Source of the DNA: PMP191F sp047602185
GTDB taxonomy: Bacteria > Bacteroidota > Bacteroidia > Chitinophagales > Chitinophagaceae
Assembly: GCA_047602185.1 (NCBI GenBank)
Contig: JASGHY010000001.1
Coordinates: forward strand, 4,898,001-4,962,000
Reading direction: 5' to 3'
Length of the DNA: 64,000 nucleotides
Shown here: positions 16,757 to 24,186 of the stretch, piece by piece
Layout of the letters: every line of letters starts with the position of its first letter
Numbering within the stretch: position 1 is the first letter of the stretch
Position numbers and translations under genes: made by a program
The notes under the pieces: model-generated
Told to the model about the DNA's origin: nothing
Seen by the model: only the letters and a program-made list of their open reading frames with translations
Database searches by the model: none

Positions 16757-17902
16757 ATGCCCCTGTTCTTATTCATTTTCTTTCTGCTGATGGTGGTCTA
16801 TGCCATACTGATTGAATATTACCACAGGGCATGGAAACAGGTTCCGGCTTTTGAGCCACCTGTAAAGGAACTGCAAACATTTATTTCTGTTATAGTACCC
16901 ATGCGCAATGAGGCTGCCAATGTGCAGCAACTGTTGCATTCCTTATACCAACAGCAATATCCCAAACACCTTTACGAGGTCATTATAGTAAACGACCACT
17001 CTACCGATGACACCTGGAGCCTGCTGCAACAAGTTTCTTATCCCGACTTTAACTACCAGAGTATTAACCTGGCTGATCATGCAGACAGTACTGCAATTAC
17101 TGCACATAAAAAGAAATCTATTGAAACCGCTATTGGTCTTGCTAAAGGTGTACTGATCATTACCACAGACGCTGATTGCCGGTTTCATGAAAACTGGCTG
17201 TACACGATAGCCTCTTTTTATGAAACTAAACAGGCCAAGTTCATTGCGGCGCCTGTAAAGATTACCACTAATCGCAGTGTGCTATCTGTTTTCCAATCAC
17301 TGGATTTTATTACCCTGCAGGGCATTACAGCAGCATCAGTGTACAAACGTTTTCACTCCATGTGCAACGGAGCAAACCTTGCTTATGAACGATCTGCATT
17401 TTATGAGGTCAATGGCTTTGCCGGTATCGACAATATCCCTACCGGGGATGATATGCTGCTGATGCATAAGATATTTAAACGCTACCCAGAGCAGGTGTTT
17501 TATCTGAAAAACACAGCAGCTATTGTTACCACAACGCCTGCATTAACCTGGAAAGAGTTCTTTCACCAGCGTATACGCTGGGCAAGTAAAGCAGATAGGT
17601 TTGATGATAAACGGATCTTTTGGGTGCTGTTGCTGGTATATATTGTAAATGTTTGTTTTCTTGTAACAGCCATTGCAGGTTGTTGGAAAGATATCTGGTT
17701 ATTCTTTGGCCTGCTGTTATTGGTAGCCAAAGTGTTGATAGAATTTCTCTTTGTACAATCGGTAGCCCGCTTTTTTGGTCAATCGGGTTTGATGAAATAT
17801 TTTCCACTTTTGCAACCGCTCCACATTCTGTACACCATTATAGCAGGATGGTTTGGTAAATTTGGTAAATACGAATGGAAGGGTCGGCAAATAAAGCGAT
17901 AA
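16757..17902 (+). CDS. Membrane glycosyltransferase, family 2
   Basis: This 381-residue protein has an N-terminal membrane helix (residues 1-20), a GT-A catalytic domain and two or three C-terminal helices. Family motifs are VIVPMRNEAANV, IIVNDHSTDDT, TTDADCRF (metal-binding DxD-like), GDDMLL, and QRIRW (the QxxRW-type acceptor site of processive or lipid-linked transferases). It probably transfers a sugar to a lipid or growing glycan at the inner membrane. The sugar and acceptor are not deducible. The neighbouring hydrolases suggest an envelope-glycan or lipid context, which is inference. Confidence 0.9.
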   Translation: MPLFLFIFFLLMVVYAILIEYYHRAWKQVPAFEPPVKELQTFISVIVPMRNEAANVQQLLHSLYQQQYPKHLYEVIIVNDHSTDDTWSLLQQVSYPDFNYQSINLADHADSTAITAHKKKSIETAIGLAKGVLIITTDADCRFHENWLYTIASFYETKQAKFIAAPVKITTNRSVLSVFQSLDFITLQGITAASVYKRFHSMCNGANLAYERSAFYEVNGFAGIDNIPTGDDMLLMHKIFKRYPEQVFYLKNTAAIVTTTPALTWKEFFHQRIRWASKADRFDDKRIFWVLLLVYIVNVCFLVTAIAGCWKDIWLFFGLLLLVAKVLIEFLFVQSVARFFGQSGLMKYFPLLQPLHILYTIIAGWFGKFGKYEWKGRQIKR

Positions 17903-17942
17903 GATCCCGGAATCACTTAATTGCACAATCAGTAATAAATTA

Positions 17943-19034
17943 ATGGCAGCATCCACACGATCAACATGGCGAAGACTGAAACGGAACAAGGGAGCCATGG
18001 CTGGTATCGTTATTATTACGCTGGCCGTATTGATAGCTATTTTTGCATACAGCATTGCGCCCGATAACTCCTCCAACGCCAATAGAATGGTAATTGAGAT
18101 CGGCGGGCAAAAGCCGGGTTACAAACAGCAGTTCCTGTTATTGCCTGTTGCAACGCCCCCTGTACCCACTTCATTTTTATCCCGCTTACTGAACGGACAA
18201 AGCGATCGCTATCAATACCTGCCCATTGACGGTTACGAAGTAAAAACAGATAGTATCATTGTTCAGAAATACATTGACGAAGGCATCAGTGAACGTATGA
18301 GCTTTCCTTTCAGTCGTACCGGCCTTGCAAGTGATAGTAAGGAACAATACAAAGTGGCTACTAAAACATTTTACCTCGGTACCGATAAGTATGGCAGAGA
18401 CATTTTAAGCAGGTTACTGGTGGGGGTACGTGTAAGTCTGAGTGTTGGTTTAATTACCGTGGTTATTTCATTGGTGCTGGGCGTATTACTTGGTGCACTG
18501 GCAGGCTATTTTCGAGGACGTACGGATGATATCATTATGTGGTTTATCAATGTTATCTGGAGCATCCCCACCCTGTTGCTGGTGTTTGCCATTACACTGA
18601 TGCTGGGCAAAGGCTTCTGGCAGATCTTTATTGCTATAGGTTTAACCATGTGGGTAAATGTAGCACGCATTATTCGCGGCCAGGTAATGATCGTTCGTGA
18701 AATGGAATATATTGAAGCTGCCAAAGCACTTGGCTTTTCTCATATCCGTATCATTTTCCGGCATGTATTACCCAACGTAATGGGGCCGGTAATGGTAGTA
18801 GCGGCATCCAATTTTGCATCTGCCATTGTCATTGAAGCGGGGCTTAGTTTTTTAGGCATAGGTGTACAACCTCCGCAACCAAGCTGGGGACTGATGATCA
18901 AAGAAAATTACAACTTCATCATTACCCATAATCCCATGCTCGCATTGGCACCAGGTCTCGCTATAATGTTATTGGTGCTTGCTTTTAATATGCTGGGCAA
19001 TGGCCTGCGTGATGCCTTACAGGTAAAGGCATAA
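17943..19034 (+). CDS. ABC transporter permease, OppC/DppC family
   Basis: This 363-residue inner-membrane protein starts with the OppC_N helix (LKRNKGAMAGIVIITLAVL). A large periplasmic insert of about 100 residues follows, and then the permease core from TDKYGRDILSRLL. The EAA loop EYIEAAKALGFSHIRIIFRHVLPN contacts the ATPase. The C-terminus AFNMLGNGLRDAL is typical. It should form half of a peptide or nickel importer channel, but no OppB, ATPase or binding-protein gene lies nearby. In Bacteroidota these components are often scattered. The gene is last in the run starting at 14650. Confidence 0.92.
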   Translation: MAASTRSTWRRLKRNKGAMAGIVIITLAVLIAIFAYSIAPDNSSNANRMVIEIGGQKPGYKQQFLLLPVATPPVPTSFLSRLLNGQSDRYQYLPIDGYEVKTDSIIVQKYIDEGISERMSFPFSRTGLASDSKEQYKVATKTFYLGTDKYGRDILSRLLVGVRVSLSVGLITVVISLVLGVLLGALAGYFRGRTDDIIMWFINVIWSIPTLLLVFAITLMLGKGFWQIFIAIGLTMWVNVARIIRGQVMIVREMEYIEAAKALGFSHIRIIFRHVLPNVMGPVMVVAASNFASAIVIEAGLSFLGIGVQPPQPSWGLMIKENYNFIITHNPMLALAPGLAIMLLVLAFNMLGNGLRDALQVKA

Positions 19035-19037
19035 AAA

Positions 19038-19059
19038 AGTTCCGCACACCGGCGGAACT
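19038..19059 (-). terminator. Terminator of the small lipoprotein gene
   Basis: AGTTCCGC pairs with GCGGAACT across a 6-base loop. On the minus strand it is followed by TTTTTTAT. It lies between convergent genes, almost touching the permease stop codon. Confidence 0.7.
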
Positions 19060-19086
19060 GGTATCATGTAAAATATCTTATTCTTT

Positions 19087-19494
19087 TTATTTCCTCGAAT
19101 AACGGTAAGTACCGGAAAAGGTATTGCTTGCACAGCTTTTGGAAGTAACAGTTACGGTTACAATACAGGATGTAGATGCCGGTGTATTGGTAATAGTAAA
19201 AGTATTGTTGGCGGCTGTAACAACACGTGTTTCAGTAAAGAAAGCAGTGCCTGTTGATTCGGGTTTTGCAGTTACTACCACAGTGGCGCCAGCCGAAGGG
19301 AGATTGGCGGTAATATTTACCTGTAATGGGAAATTGGGTCCGGGAGCGGGCGGATCAACGGTGCCAATTGCCGGGCTGGTAGTTACCGTCATGGCCGTTT
19401 CAGAACAACTGGAACTGCCTCCACCACTTTTGCCACATTTCGATAAACCCAGTACAAGTAAAGCAGTTATGCAAATGAGGGTTATTTTTCTCAT
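19087..19494 (-). CDS. Hypothetical beta-rich lipoprotein
   Basis: This 135-residue protein has a signal segment ending in LGLSKCGKSGGG, where the Cys is a plausible though imperfect lipobox Cys. The mature part is Thr/Val/Ser-rich with alternating hydrophobic residues (VVVTAKPESTG, CIVTVTVTSKSC), suggesting a single Ig-like or FnIII-like beta sandwich. Three further Cys residues could form a disulphide. No family is recognised and no function can be given. It has its own terminator and is probably transcribed alone. Confidence 0.7.
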   Translation of the reverse strand: MRKITLICITALLVLGLSKCGKSGGGSSSCSETAMTVTTSPAIGTVDPPAPGPNFPLQVNITANLPSAGATVVVTAKPESTGTAFFTETRVVTAANNTFTITNTPASTSCIVTVTVTSKSCASNTFSGTYRYSRK

Positions 19495-19567
19495 AATAAG
19501 TAAGATAAGTTCTATTAATATAAACTCTGTTTTTGTGAGAATATTTCACAGGCCGGCATAAAATCCT

Positions 19568-20038
19568 TTATGGTTCATATACCTGCACATTGCGGCTAAA
19601 GCTTTCTTCAAGCGAAATGATAGTATCGGTACGCTCAATCCCCTTGATTTTCTGCAACTCATCGTGCAGTACGAACCGCAACTGGTTAATATCCCGGCAA
19701 ACCACCTCTGCAAACATACTATAGTTGCCGGTAGTATAATTCAGTCTTACAATTTCGGGAATCTTTTGCAATTCTCTTGCTACAGAATCATACATCGAAC
19801 TTTTTTCAAGAAATATACCAATAAACGCTATCACATCATAGCCAAGGGCCTTCATGTCCACGTTTAATTTAGTACCTTTAACAATACCTGCTTCCTGTAG
19901 TTTCTTAATACGTACATGAATAGTACCTCCGGAAACGAATAGCTTTTTTCCAAGATCTGCATAAGAAATCTCTGCGTTATCAATCATCTCATGAATGATC
20001 TGCAGGTCCAGTTTATCAAGATTCAATCTAGCTCCCAT
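19568..20038 (-). CDS. Lrp/AsnC family transcriptional regulator
   Basis: This 156-residue protein has an N-terminal helix-turn-helix (LDKLDLQIIHEMIDNAEISYADLGKKL, recognition helix near SGGTIHVRIKKL) and a C-terminal RAM/AsnC ligand-binding domain (DVIAFIGIFLEKSS, then TTGNYSMFAEVVCRD). Such regulators assemble as octamers and respond to amino acids. The effector and targets are not evident. It is divergent from the tRNA-like RNA gene, sharing about 155 bases of AT-rich upstream DNA with it. Confidence 0.93.
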   Translation of the reverse strand: MGARLNLDKLDLQIIHEMIDNAEISYADLGKKLFVSGGTIHVRIKKLQEAGIVKGTKLNVDMKALGYDVIAFIGIFLEKSSMYDSVARELQKIPEIVRLNYTTGNYSMFAEVVCRDINQLRFVLHDELQKIKGIERTDTIISLEESFSRNVQVYEP

Positions 20039-20152
20039 TTTAAAGGCAGTTTTTTGTAAATATCAAATAGACAAAGCAAATATTTGAATAATATCGAATT
20101 TTTCAAAATTTTCATTGAATTATTTCCAATAATTTCTCAATATTCTTTAATA

Positions 20153-20183
20153 TTGTGCTGTCAATAGCTCTTAAACACGTTTG
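20153..20183 (+). promoter_or_regulatory. Tentative promoter of the tRNA-like RNA
   Basis: A TTG at 20153-20155, a 20-base spacer and CACGTTTG at 20176-20183 fit the Bacteroidota TTG/TAnnTTTG pattern, with one mismatch at the first base of the -7 box. A transcript starting near 20190 would leave only a few bases for 5' trimming before the acceptor stem at 20194. Confidence 0.35.
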
Positions 20184-20193
20184 AGACAAACAT

Positions 20194-20360
20194 TGTGGAG
20201 TGATGGAATTTTGGCAGACATGCCCTCTTGTCTCGGGGGTGGGGATAACAGGATAAACGTAGTGTAATGCCGTTTCGGGCAACCGGAACGACTGGGGTTG
20301 ACCACCACAGATTGCGCTTCAGCTAACTGCCTCGTGGAGGTTCGAGTCCTCCCTCTACAG
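20194..20360 (+). tRNA. tRNA-like RNA with a giant (about 95 nt) variable arm; anticodon position reads GTC
   Basis: Every arm of a class II tRNA can be drawn. The acceptor TGTGGAG (20194-20200) pairs with CTCTACA (20353-20359). The D stem ATG/CAT closes a Leu-like loop with the GG pair (20203-20221). The anticodon stem is CCCTC/GGGGG around TTGTCTC (20223-20239). The T arm GGAGG-TTCGAGT-CCTCC spans 20336-20352, and G20360 is the discriminator; no CCA is encoded. Between anticodon and T arms, 20240-20334 folds into one arm: base TGGGG/CCTCG plus CAG/CTG; then AGTGTAAT/ATTGCGCT; then two hairpins, one being CGTTTCGG-GCAA-CCGGAACG. A terminator follows at once. T at position 37 is odd for a decoding tRNA, so a non-translational role is possible. 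Confidence 0.6.
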
Positions 20361-20364
20361 CATC

Positions 20365-20393
20365 AAAAGCCTTCCGGCAAACGGGAGGCTTTT
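20365..20393 (+). terminator. Terminator directly behind the tRNA-like RNA
   Basis: A 12-bp stem (AAAAGCCTTCCG with CGGGAGGCTTTT, one G-T pair) closes a GCAAA loop and runs on into more T residues. It starts four bases after the discriminator base, making the RNA a separate short transcript that stops before trmB. Confidence 0.85.
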
Positions 20394-20456
20394 TTATTGC
20401 CCCTACCTGTTGTGCAGGCCCCTGCAAGTTGCTGGCATTTATCTACTTTTGCGTGC

Positions 20457-21170
20457 ATGGGTCAGAAGAAGTTAAAACGGTTTGCAGAAGTAGCTACGTT
20501 TCCGAATGTGTTGCAATATCCAGAGAATATGGCCGGAAACTGGAAGTCATTTTTCAATAATAATCACCCCATTACACTGGAACTTGCCTGCGGCAAGGGT
20601 GAATATGCCCTAGGACTCGGAAGACTGTTTCCCGAACGCAATTTCCTGGGAGTTGACCTGAAAGGCAACCGCCTGTGGGCAGGCGCAAAAAAAGCATTGC
20701 AGCAAAACCTTACCAATGTAGGCTTTTTGCGTACGCAGATAGATCGCATTGATACCTATTTTGAACCCGGCGAGGTTACTGAAATATGGCTCACCTTTCC
20801 TGATCCTCAATTGCGTACCTCAAGAGCTAAAAAAAGGCTTACACATCCCAAATTTCTGCGCCTCTATCAGAAATTTTTGCCTGCTGGTGGCACCATTCAT
20901 TTAAAAACAGACTCCCCCAGCCTGTACAGGTTTACCAAATGGGTAATAGAACTGCATAACCTGCCGCTGCTGCAGGATGTTCCGGATGTATATGGACAGG
21001 GAGCGGTACCCGATATATTAGCTATTAAAACACATTACGAGGGACTGGATATTGCGCAAAGCAGCCGTATACATTACCTTCAGTTCACTTTACCGGCAGC
21101 CCCCCTGCCCGATAAAGAAGATGCTTTAAAAGAATTGTTGCGTGAAGAAGAAACTGACAGAAGGAGTTGA
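20457..21170 (+). CDS. trmB: tRNA (guanine-N7)-methyltransferase
   Basis: The start MGQKKLKRFAEVATF gives 237 residues and follows the terminator of the RNA gene. A longer frame would run through that RNA and is rejected. The SAM-binding site is LELACGKGEYALGL, followed by FLGVDLKGNRLW. TFPDPQ and the Thr/Asp pair in KTDSPSLYRFT are family signatures near the active site. TrmB methylates N7 of G46 in the variable loop of class I tRNAs. Its 3' end overlaps the DUF5522 gene by 29 bases, and that gene overlaps the ATL gene, so the three form an operon. Adjacency to an RNA with an extreme variable region is striking but may be chance. Confidence 0.95.
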   Translation: MGQKKLKRFAEVATFPNVLQYPENMAGNWKSFFNNNHPITLELACGKGEYALGLGRLFPERNFLGVDLKGNRLWAGAKKALQQNLTNVGFLRTQIDRIDTYFEPGEVTEIWLTFPDPQLRTSRAKKRLTHPKFLRLYQKFLPAGGTIHLKTDSPSLYRFTKWVIELHNLPLLQDVPDVYGQGAVPDILAIKTHYEGLDIAQSSRIHYLQFTLPAAPLPDKEDALKELLREEETDRRS

Positions 21171-21345
21171 TTTTTATTATAACGGAGATGGATATATTGT
21201 GCTAACAGAAAAATATCATCTTGAACGTGGTGTTTGCTGTGGCAATGGTTGCTTGCATTGCCCTTATCAATACATAAACGTTCCGGAACCCCGCCGTACT
21301 GAATTACTACTAAAACGACAACAGGATGGCAACCTCAAAAAATAA
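21142..21345 (+). CDS. DUF5522 small Cys-rich protein
   Basis: This is a 67-residue protein with a GTG start inside the end of trmB. The start is chosen because homologues, as remembered, begin with an EGxDFYYN-type segment and no ATG is in frame. The core is FYYNGDGYIVLTEKYHLERG followed by CCGNGCLHCPY, a Cys cluster that could bind a metal or iron-sulfur centre. The family is small and uncharacterised. Translation is probably coupled to trmB upstream, and its own end overlaps the start of the ATL gene by 20 bases. Confidence 0.85.
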   Translation: MKKKLTEGVDFYYNGDGYIVLTEKYHLERGVCCGNGCLHCPYQYINVPEPRRTELLLKRQQDGNLKK

Positions 21346-21718
21346 GAATACTGCACCAAAATCTGTAAGGCCCTCAGGAAAAAAAGATGACACTTTTTTT
21401 GAACTGGTATTTGAGGTGGCAAGACAGATCCCCAAAGGACGTGTAACCTCTTATGGAGCTATTGCAGCTTGCCTGGGTGCAAAAAAATCTGCCCGCATGG
21501 TAGGCTGGGCTATGAACCTGGCGGGTAGTGCTAAACCCAGGGTACCTGCACATCGTGTAGTGAACCGCAATGGCATGTTATCGGGCAGGCATCATTTCAA
21601 TCCTCCTTCCCGTATGCAGGAGCTGCTGGAAAAAGAAGGGACTAAAGTGAAAAACGATACAGTGGTAGATTTTAAAAAACGTTTCTGGGATCCGGCAAAA
21701 GAATTAGACCTGTTATAA
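21326..21718 (+). CDS. Alkyltransferase-like protein (ATL), MGMT family
   Basis: This 130-residue protein has the DNA-binding domain of O6-alkylguanine methyltransferase (FELVFEVARQIPKGRVTSYGAIA, the helix-turn-helix with its Arg finger region near ARMVGWAMN). The active-site PCHR is replaced by PAHR (Ala75), so it cannot accept alkyl groups itself. ATL proteins bind O6-alkylguanine, flip it out and direct the lesion to nucleotide excision repair. The first 20 residues are a Lys-rich tail. It is the last gene of trmB-DUF5522-ATL. Confidence 0.93.
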   Translation: MATSKNKNTAPKSVRPSGKKDDTFFELVFEVARQIPKGRVTSYGAIAACLGAKKSARMVGWAMNLAGSAKPRVPAHRVVNRNGMLSGRHHFNPPSRMQELLEKEGTKVKNDTVVDFKKRFWDPAKELDLL

Positions 21719-21730
21719 TCCCGCTTACTT

Positions 21731-22213
21731 TTATTGACCTTCCAGCCTTTTTACATCTGTTTCTGTAAGGTTTAAAAGCAGGATGATATTCTGTTTACGT
21801 GGCATAAATACAGCCAGTATAGCCAGGTGAAAAAGGGCGAGTGCTAAAAAAGCATAATTGCCTGTTATCAAAAAACCAATGGCTGCAAACATCCCGGGTA
21901 CTTCAATCATGGCCCACCAGATAATGCATGCTGTACGGTATTGCTTCATTCTGGAAACACCATCAGTATCAACACTTCCCCTTATCTGCATAATCTTTTT
22001 CCTAAACAGGTTAAAGCCAGAGATGACCATACCCAATGATATTATCATTAACACTACCTGCAGCGTACGATCCAAGGATTCACTTTTATTAACAGCAAAT
22101 CTGTGTGTTTGCAATAATGCGATCACAGCCAGCACAACAAGTGTAAAGCACCCCAGTATGGCAAGGTGGGCGCTTTTCAACTGCCTGAATACATCTGGTT
22201 GTTTTTCTTCCAT
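21731..22213 (-). CDS. Hypothetical four-helix membrane protein
   Basis: This is a 160-residue protein with four predicted membrane helices (about residues 15-35, 47-67, 95-117, 121-140) and charged ends. The helix 3 region (IIWWAMIEVPGMFAAIGF) is the most distinctive part. No family is recognised with confidence. It follows the DUF420 gene after 15 bases on the same strand, so it may serve oxidase assembly or simply share the transcript. Confidence 0.7.
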   Translation of the reverse strand: MEEKQPDVFRQLKSAHLAILGCFTLVVLAVIALLQTHRFAVNKSESLDRTLQVVLMIISLGMVISGFNLFRKKIMQIRGSVDTDGVSRMKQYRTACIIWWAMIEVPGMFAAIGFLITGNYAFLALALFHLAILAVFMPRKQNIILLLNLTETDVKRLEGQ

Positions 22214-22228
22214 AGCAACAGTTTGCTG

Positions 22229-22771
22229 TTACGAATAATAAGGACTGATCATTAAATATACAATCACACCGGTTACAGATACATACAGCCATACAGGCCA
22301 TGTAATACGAGCCAGCTTTGTATGGCCGGGCCACTCAGCCACCAATGCACGGTAAGCAGTAAAAAGAATAAAAGGCAGGATAACAGCTGCCAGGAAAATG
22401 TGTGTTGAAAGAATGATAAAGTACACCAGGCGGATAGTTCCTTCTCCTCCGAACTTGGTTTCACCTGCAAACAGGTGATGACAGATATAAGACACCAGGA
22501 AGATCACAGAAAGGATCATTGCTGTAAACATGATCTTTTTATGTGCCAGGTATTTCTTTTGCTTCACAGCTACCAATCCTGCGATAAGTAATACTGTTAC
22601 AATAGAGTTGATCACCGCATTCAGCTTTGCAAAAATGTGCGCATCAAATCCGGGGTTGATATTGAACTTTACCCTGCCCAGTATAACTACAGCAGCAAAT
22701 ACAACAAATGAAAAAATACCAATAAGCCACCTGGCCTGTTTGTCGTTCTTGGTAAGTACCGGAGGTAACAT
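22229..22771 (-). CDS. DUF420 membrane protein (oxidase-assembly associated)
   Basis: This 180-residue protein has five predicted membrane helices. Conserved His residues of the DUF420 family are visible in LAHKKIMFTAM, VSYICHHLFAG and ILSTHIFLAAVILP, and could bind haem or copper. DUF420 genes commonly accompany caa3-type oxidase genes, and the related CtaM protein is needed for oxidase activity in some Gram-positive bacteria. A role in oxidase maturation is therefore inferred. It lies between the SCO gene (9-base gap) and a small membrane protein gene. Confidence 0.88.
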   Translation of the reverse strand: MLPPVLTKNDKQARWLIGIFSFVVFAAVVILGRVKFNINPGFDAHIFAKLNAVINSIVTVLLIAGLVAVKQKKYLAHKKIMFTAMILSVIFLVSYICHHLFAGETKFGGEGTIRLVYFIILSTHIFLAAVILPFILFTAYRALVAEWPGHTKLARITWPVWLYVSVTGVIVYLMISPYYS

Positions 22772-22780
22772 AAAAAGAGT

Positions 22781-23587
22781 TTAGATTGTTTTGGGTTTCC
22801 TGTTTGTAATGATCATCAACACAATTACTGCAATGATCACAATAATGAAGATGGGCCAAAGACCTGCCAGTTCCTGCATTATCGCTGAAGGTTTGCTTTT
22901 ATCACGCTCCAGCATCAGTCTCGGAATATCCTCTGCCAGTCTTGATAAGGCAACAGAATCAAGCCCGTTATAATAGCCTCTTACTACACGTTCCTTATCC
23001 AGTAGTACAAAATAAGGTGAGTGAATAAAGTTCGAATCAACCTGGCCGCCATATGTAACACCCAGTTTCATTTCGTTGATGGCATAATCATAAATATCTT
23101 TTTTAGGCCCGGTAAGCAGCCACCATACATCGTGATTAATGCCGTAACGATCTGCATACTTTTTCAATACGGATACAGAATCGCGTTCGGGATCTATGCT
23201 GAAAGAAAGAAAATGTACAAAACTGGTATCTATACGGCGGGTAACATCACGCATCTTTAATGCATCCTGCAGGCCTTTCATATTGTGTGTAAGGGCAGGA
23301 CAAATAGAAGGACAACGGGTAAAGAAAAAGTCTGCAACAATAATGCGCCCTTTCAGATCATCCAGAGACACTTTTTTACCAAGCTGGTTGGTGAGTTCAA
23401 TATTGGGTAAATGATGCCATACGGTATCACTTACTTCTTTGCCACGCACTACTTTAGTCATCACAGTATCAATATACAGGTGGCGGGGCATTTGTGCAGC
23501 ATCTTTGCTTACCCCCTTTACCACGAAGTAGCATACAAGGGGTAACAGTATTGCCAAACACAGGGCTAATGCAGCTTTCTGACTCAC
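22781..23587 (-). CDS. SCO family copper chaperone for cytochrome oxidase
   Basis: This 268-residue protein is anchored by an N-terminal helix and, unusually, also has a C-terminal hydrophobic helix (FIIVIIAVIVLMI). The thioredoxin-like domain faces the periplasm and shows CPSIC (the CxxxC copper/thiol site) in FTRCPSICP, and the third copper ligand His in FIHSPYFVLLD. SCO proteins deliver copper to, or reduce, the CuA centre of subunit II. It starts a transcript with DUF420 and a small membrane protein, separated by a terminator from the oxidase genes upstream. Confidence 0.93.
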   Translation of the reverse strand: MSQKAALALCLAILLPLVCYFVVKGVSKDAAQMPRHLYIDTVMTKVVRGKEVSDTVWHHLPNIELTNQLGKKVSLDDLKGRIIVADFFFTRCPSICPALTHNMKGLQDALKMRDVTRRIDTSFVHFLSFSIDPERDSVSVLKKYADRYGINHDVWWLLTGPKKDIYDYAINEMKLGVTYGGQVDSNFIHSPYFVLLDKERVVRGYYNGLDSVALSRLAEDIPRLMLERDKSKPSAIMQELAGLWPIFIIVIIAVIVLMIITNRKPKTI

Positions 23588-23652
23588 GATAGATTCATTT
23601 TGCTGCGCAAAGTTACCACAGGAAGTGATGCAATGTCCCCAACATCAAAAAT

Positions 23653-23685
23653 AAAAGCCGCAACATCTATGCTGTTGCGGCTTTT
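23653..23685 (-). terminator. Terminator at the end of the oxidase operon
   Basis: A perfect 13-bp stem (AAAAGCCGCAACA with TGTTGCGGCTTTT) closes a 7-base loop. It lies between the subunit IV gene and the SCO gene and splits the respiratory block into two transcripts, or attenuates between them. Confidence 0.8.
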
Positions 23686-23714
23686 ACAATATGTTGATTA
23701 ACAACTCTCTGCTA

Positions 23715-24149
23715 TTAATGCAAGTGCTCGGGCTTTTCTTCACCTGCAGGTTTTGCACCTTCTTCAGGTTTTACTTTCTCCATGCTGCTTTCTTTATAGT
23801 AACGGTCATACCTGTTGCGCAGGTTGAGGTACGAGTTACCATCCCACAAAAAGGCAGTAATGAACCATATAAATAACAGACAGGGAAGCGCGATTGTCAT
23901 TACCATGTTCTTCACCTCATGACCAAGGTGCATAAACTCTGCAATGATATAAAATGCTTTAGCACAAGTAAAGATTATATACAGCACATTGAACCAGTGT
24001 TTCAAAGAATGAAAATGTGGCGCAATGAACATACCGATGACCAGCTCGATACAGGTAATTATCAGTAGTATCCAGAATGTTCTCCAGATAATTTTTGTAT
24101 CAAAGTTCGACCCGTCGTGCGCAGTGTGTGTTGCTTCAAAATTTTCCAT
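23715..24149 (-). CDS. Cytochrome c oxidase subunit IV family protein
   Basis: This is a 144-residue membrane protein with three predicted helices (about residues 27-47, 53-75 and 84-104). The segment FYIIAEFMHLGHEVKNM is typical of the small CyoD/CtaF-like subunit. A charged C-terminal tail rich in Glu, Lys and Pro ends in HLH. The subunit stabilises the subunit I/III core of haem-copper oxidases and carries no cofactor. It is the last gene of the oxidase operon, 37 bases after a subunit III gene. Confidence 0.85.
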   Translation of the reverse strand: MENFEATHTAHDGSNFDTKIIWRTFWILLIITCIELVIGMFIAPHFHSLKHWFNVLYIIFTCAKAFYIIAEFMHLGHEVKNMVMTIALPCLLFIWFITAFLWDGNSYLNLRNRYDRYYKESSMEKVKPEEGAKPAGEEKPEHLH

Positions 24150-24186
24150 ACTACTATTGTTAGAAGAATATCGTGATCAATCGGGT

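Noticed and set aside
20228..20335. Group I intron within a tRNA gene
   Set aside because: The insert is only about 95 bases, lies in the variable region rather than the anticodon loop, and lacks recognisable P/Q/R/S core elements.
20194..20360. tmRNA (ssrA)
   Set aside because: There is no tag reading frame, and the RNA has D and anticodon arms that tmRNA does not have in this form.
20298..20456. N-terminal extension of TrmB by 53 residues
   Set aside because: The frame runs through the tRNA-like RNA and its terminator; TrmB homologues begin near MGQKKLKRF.
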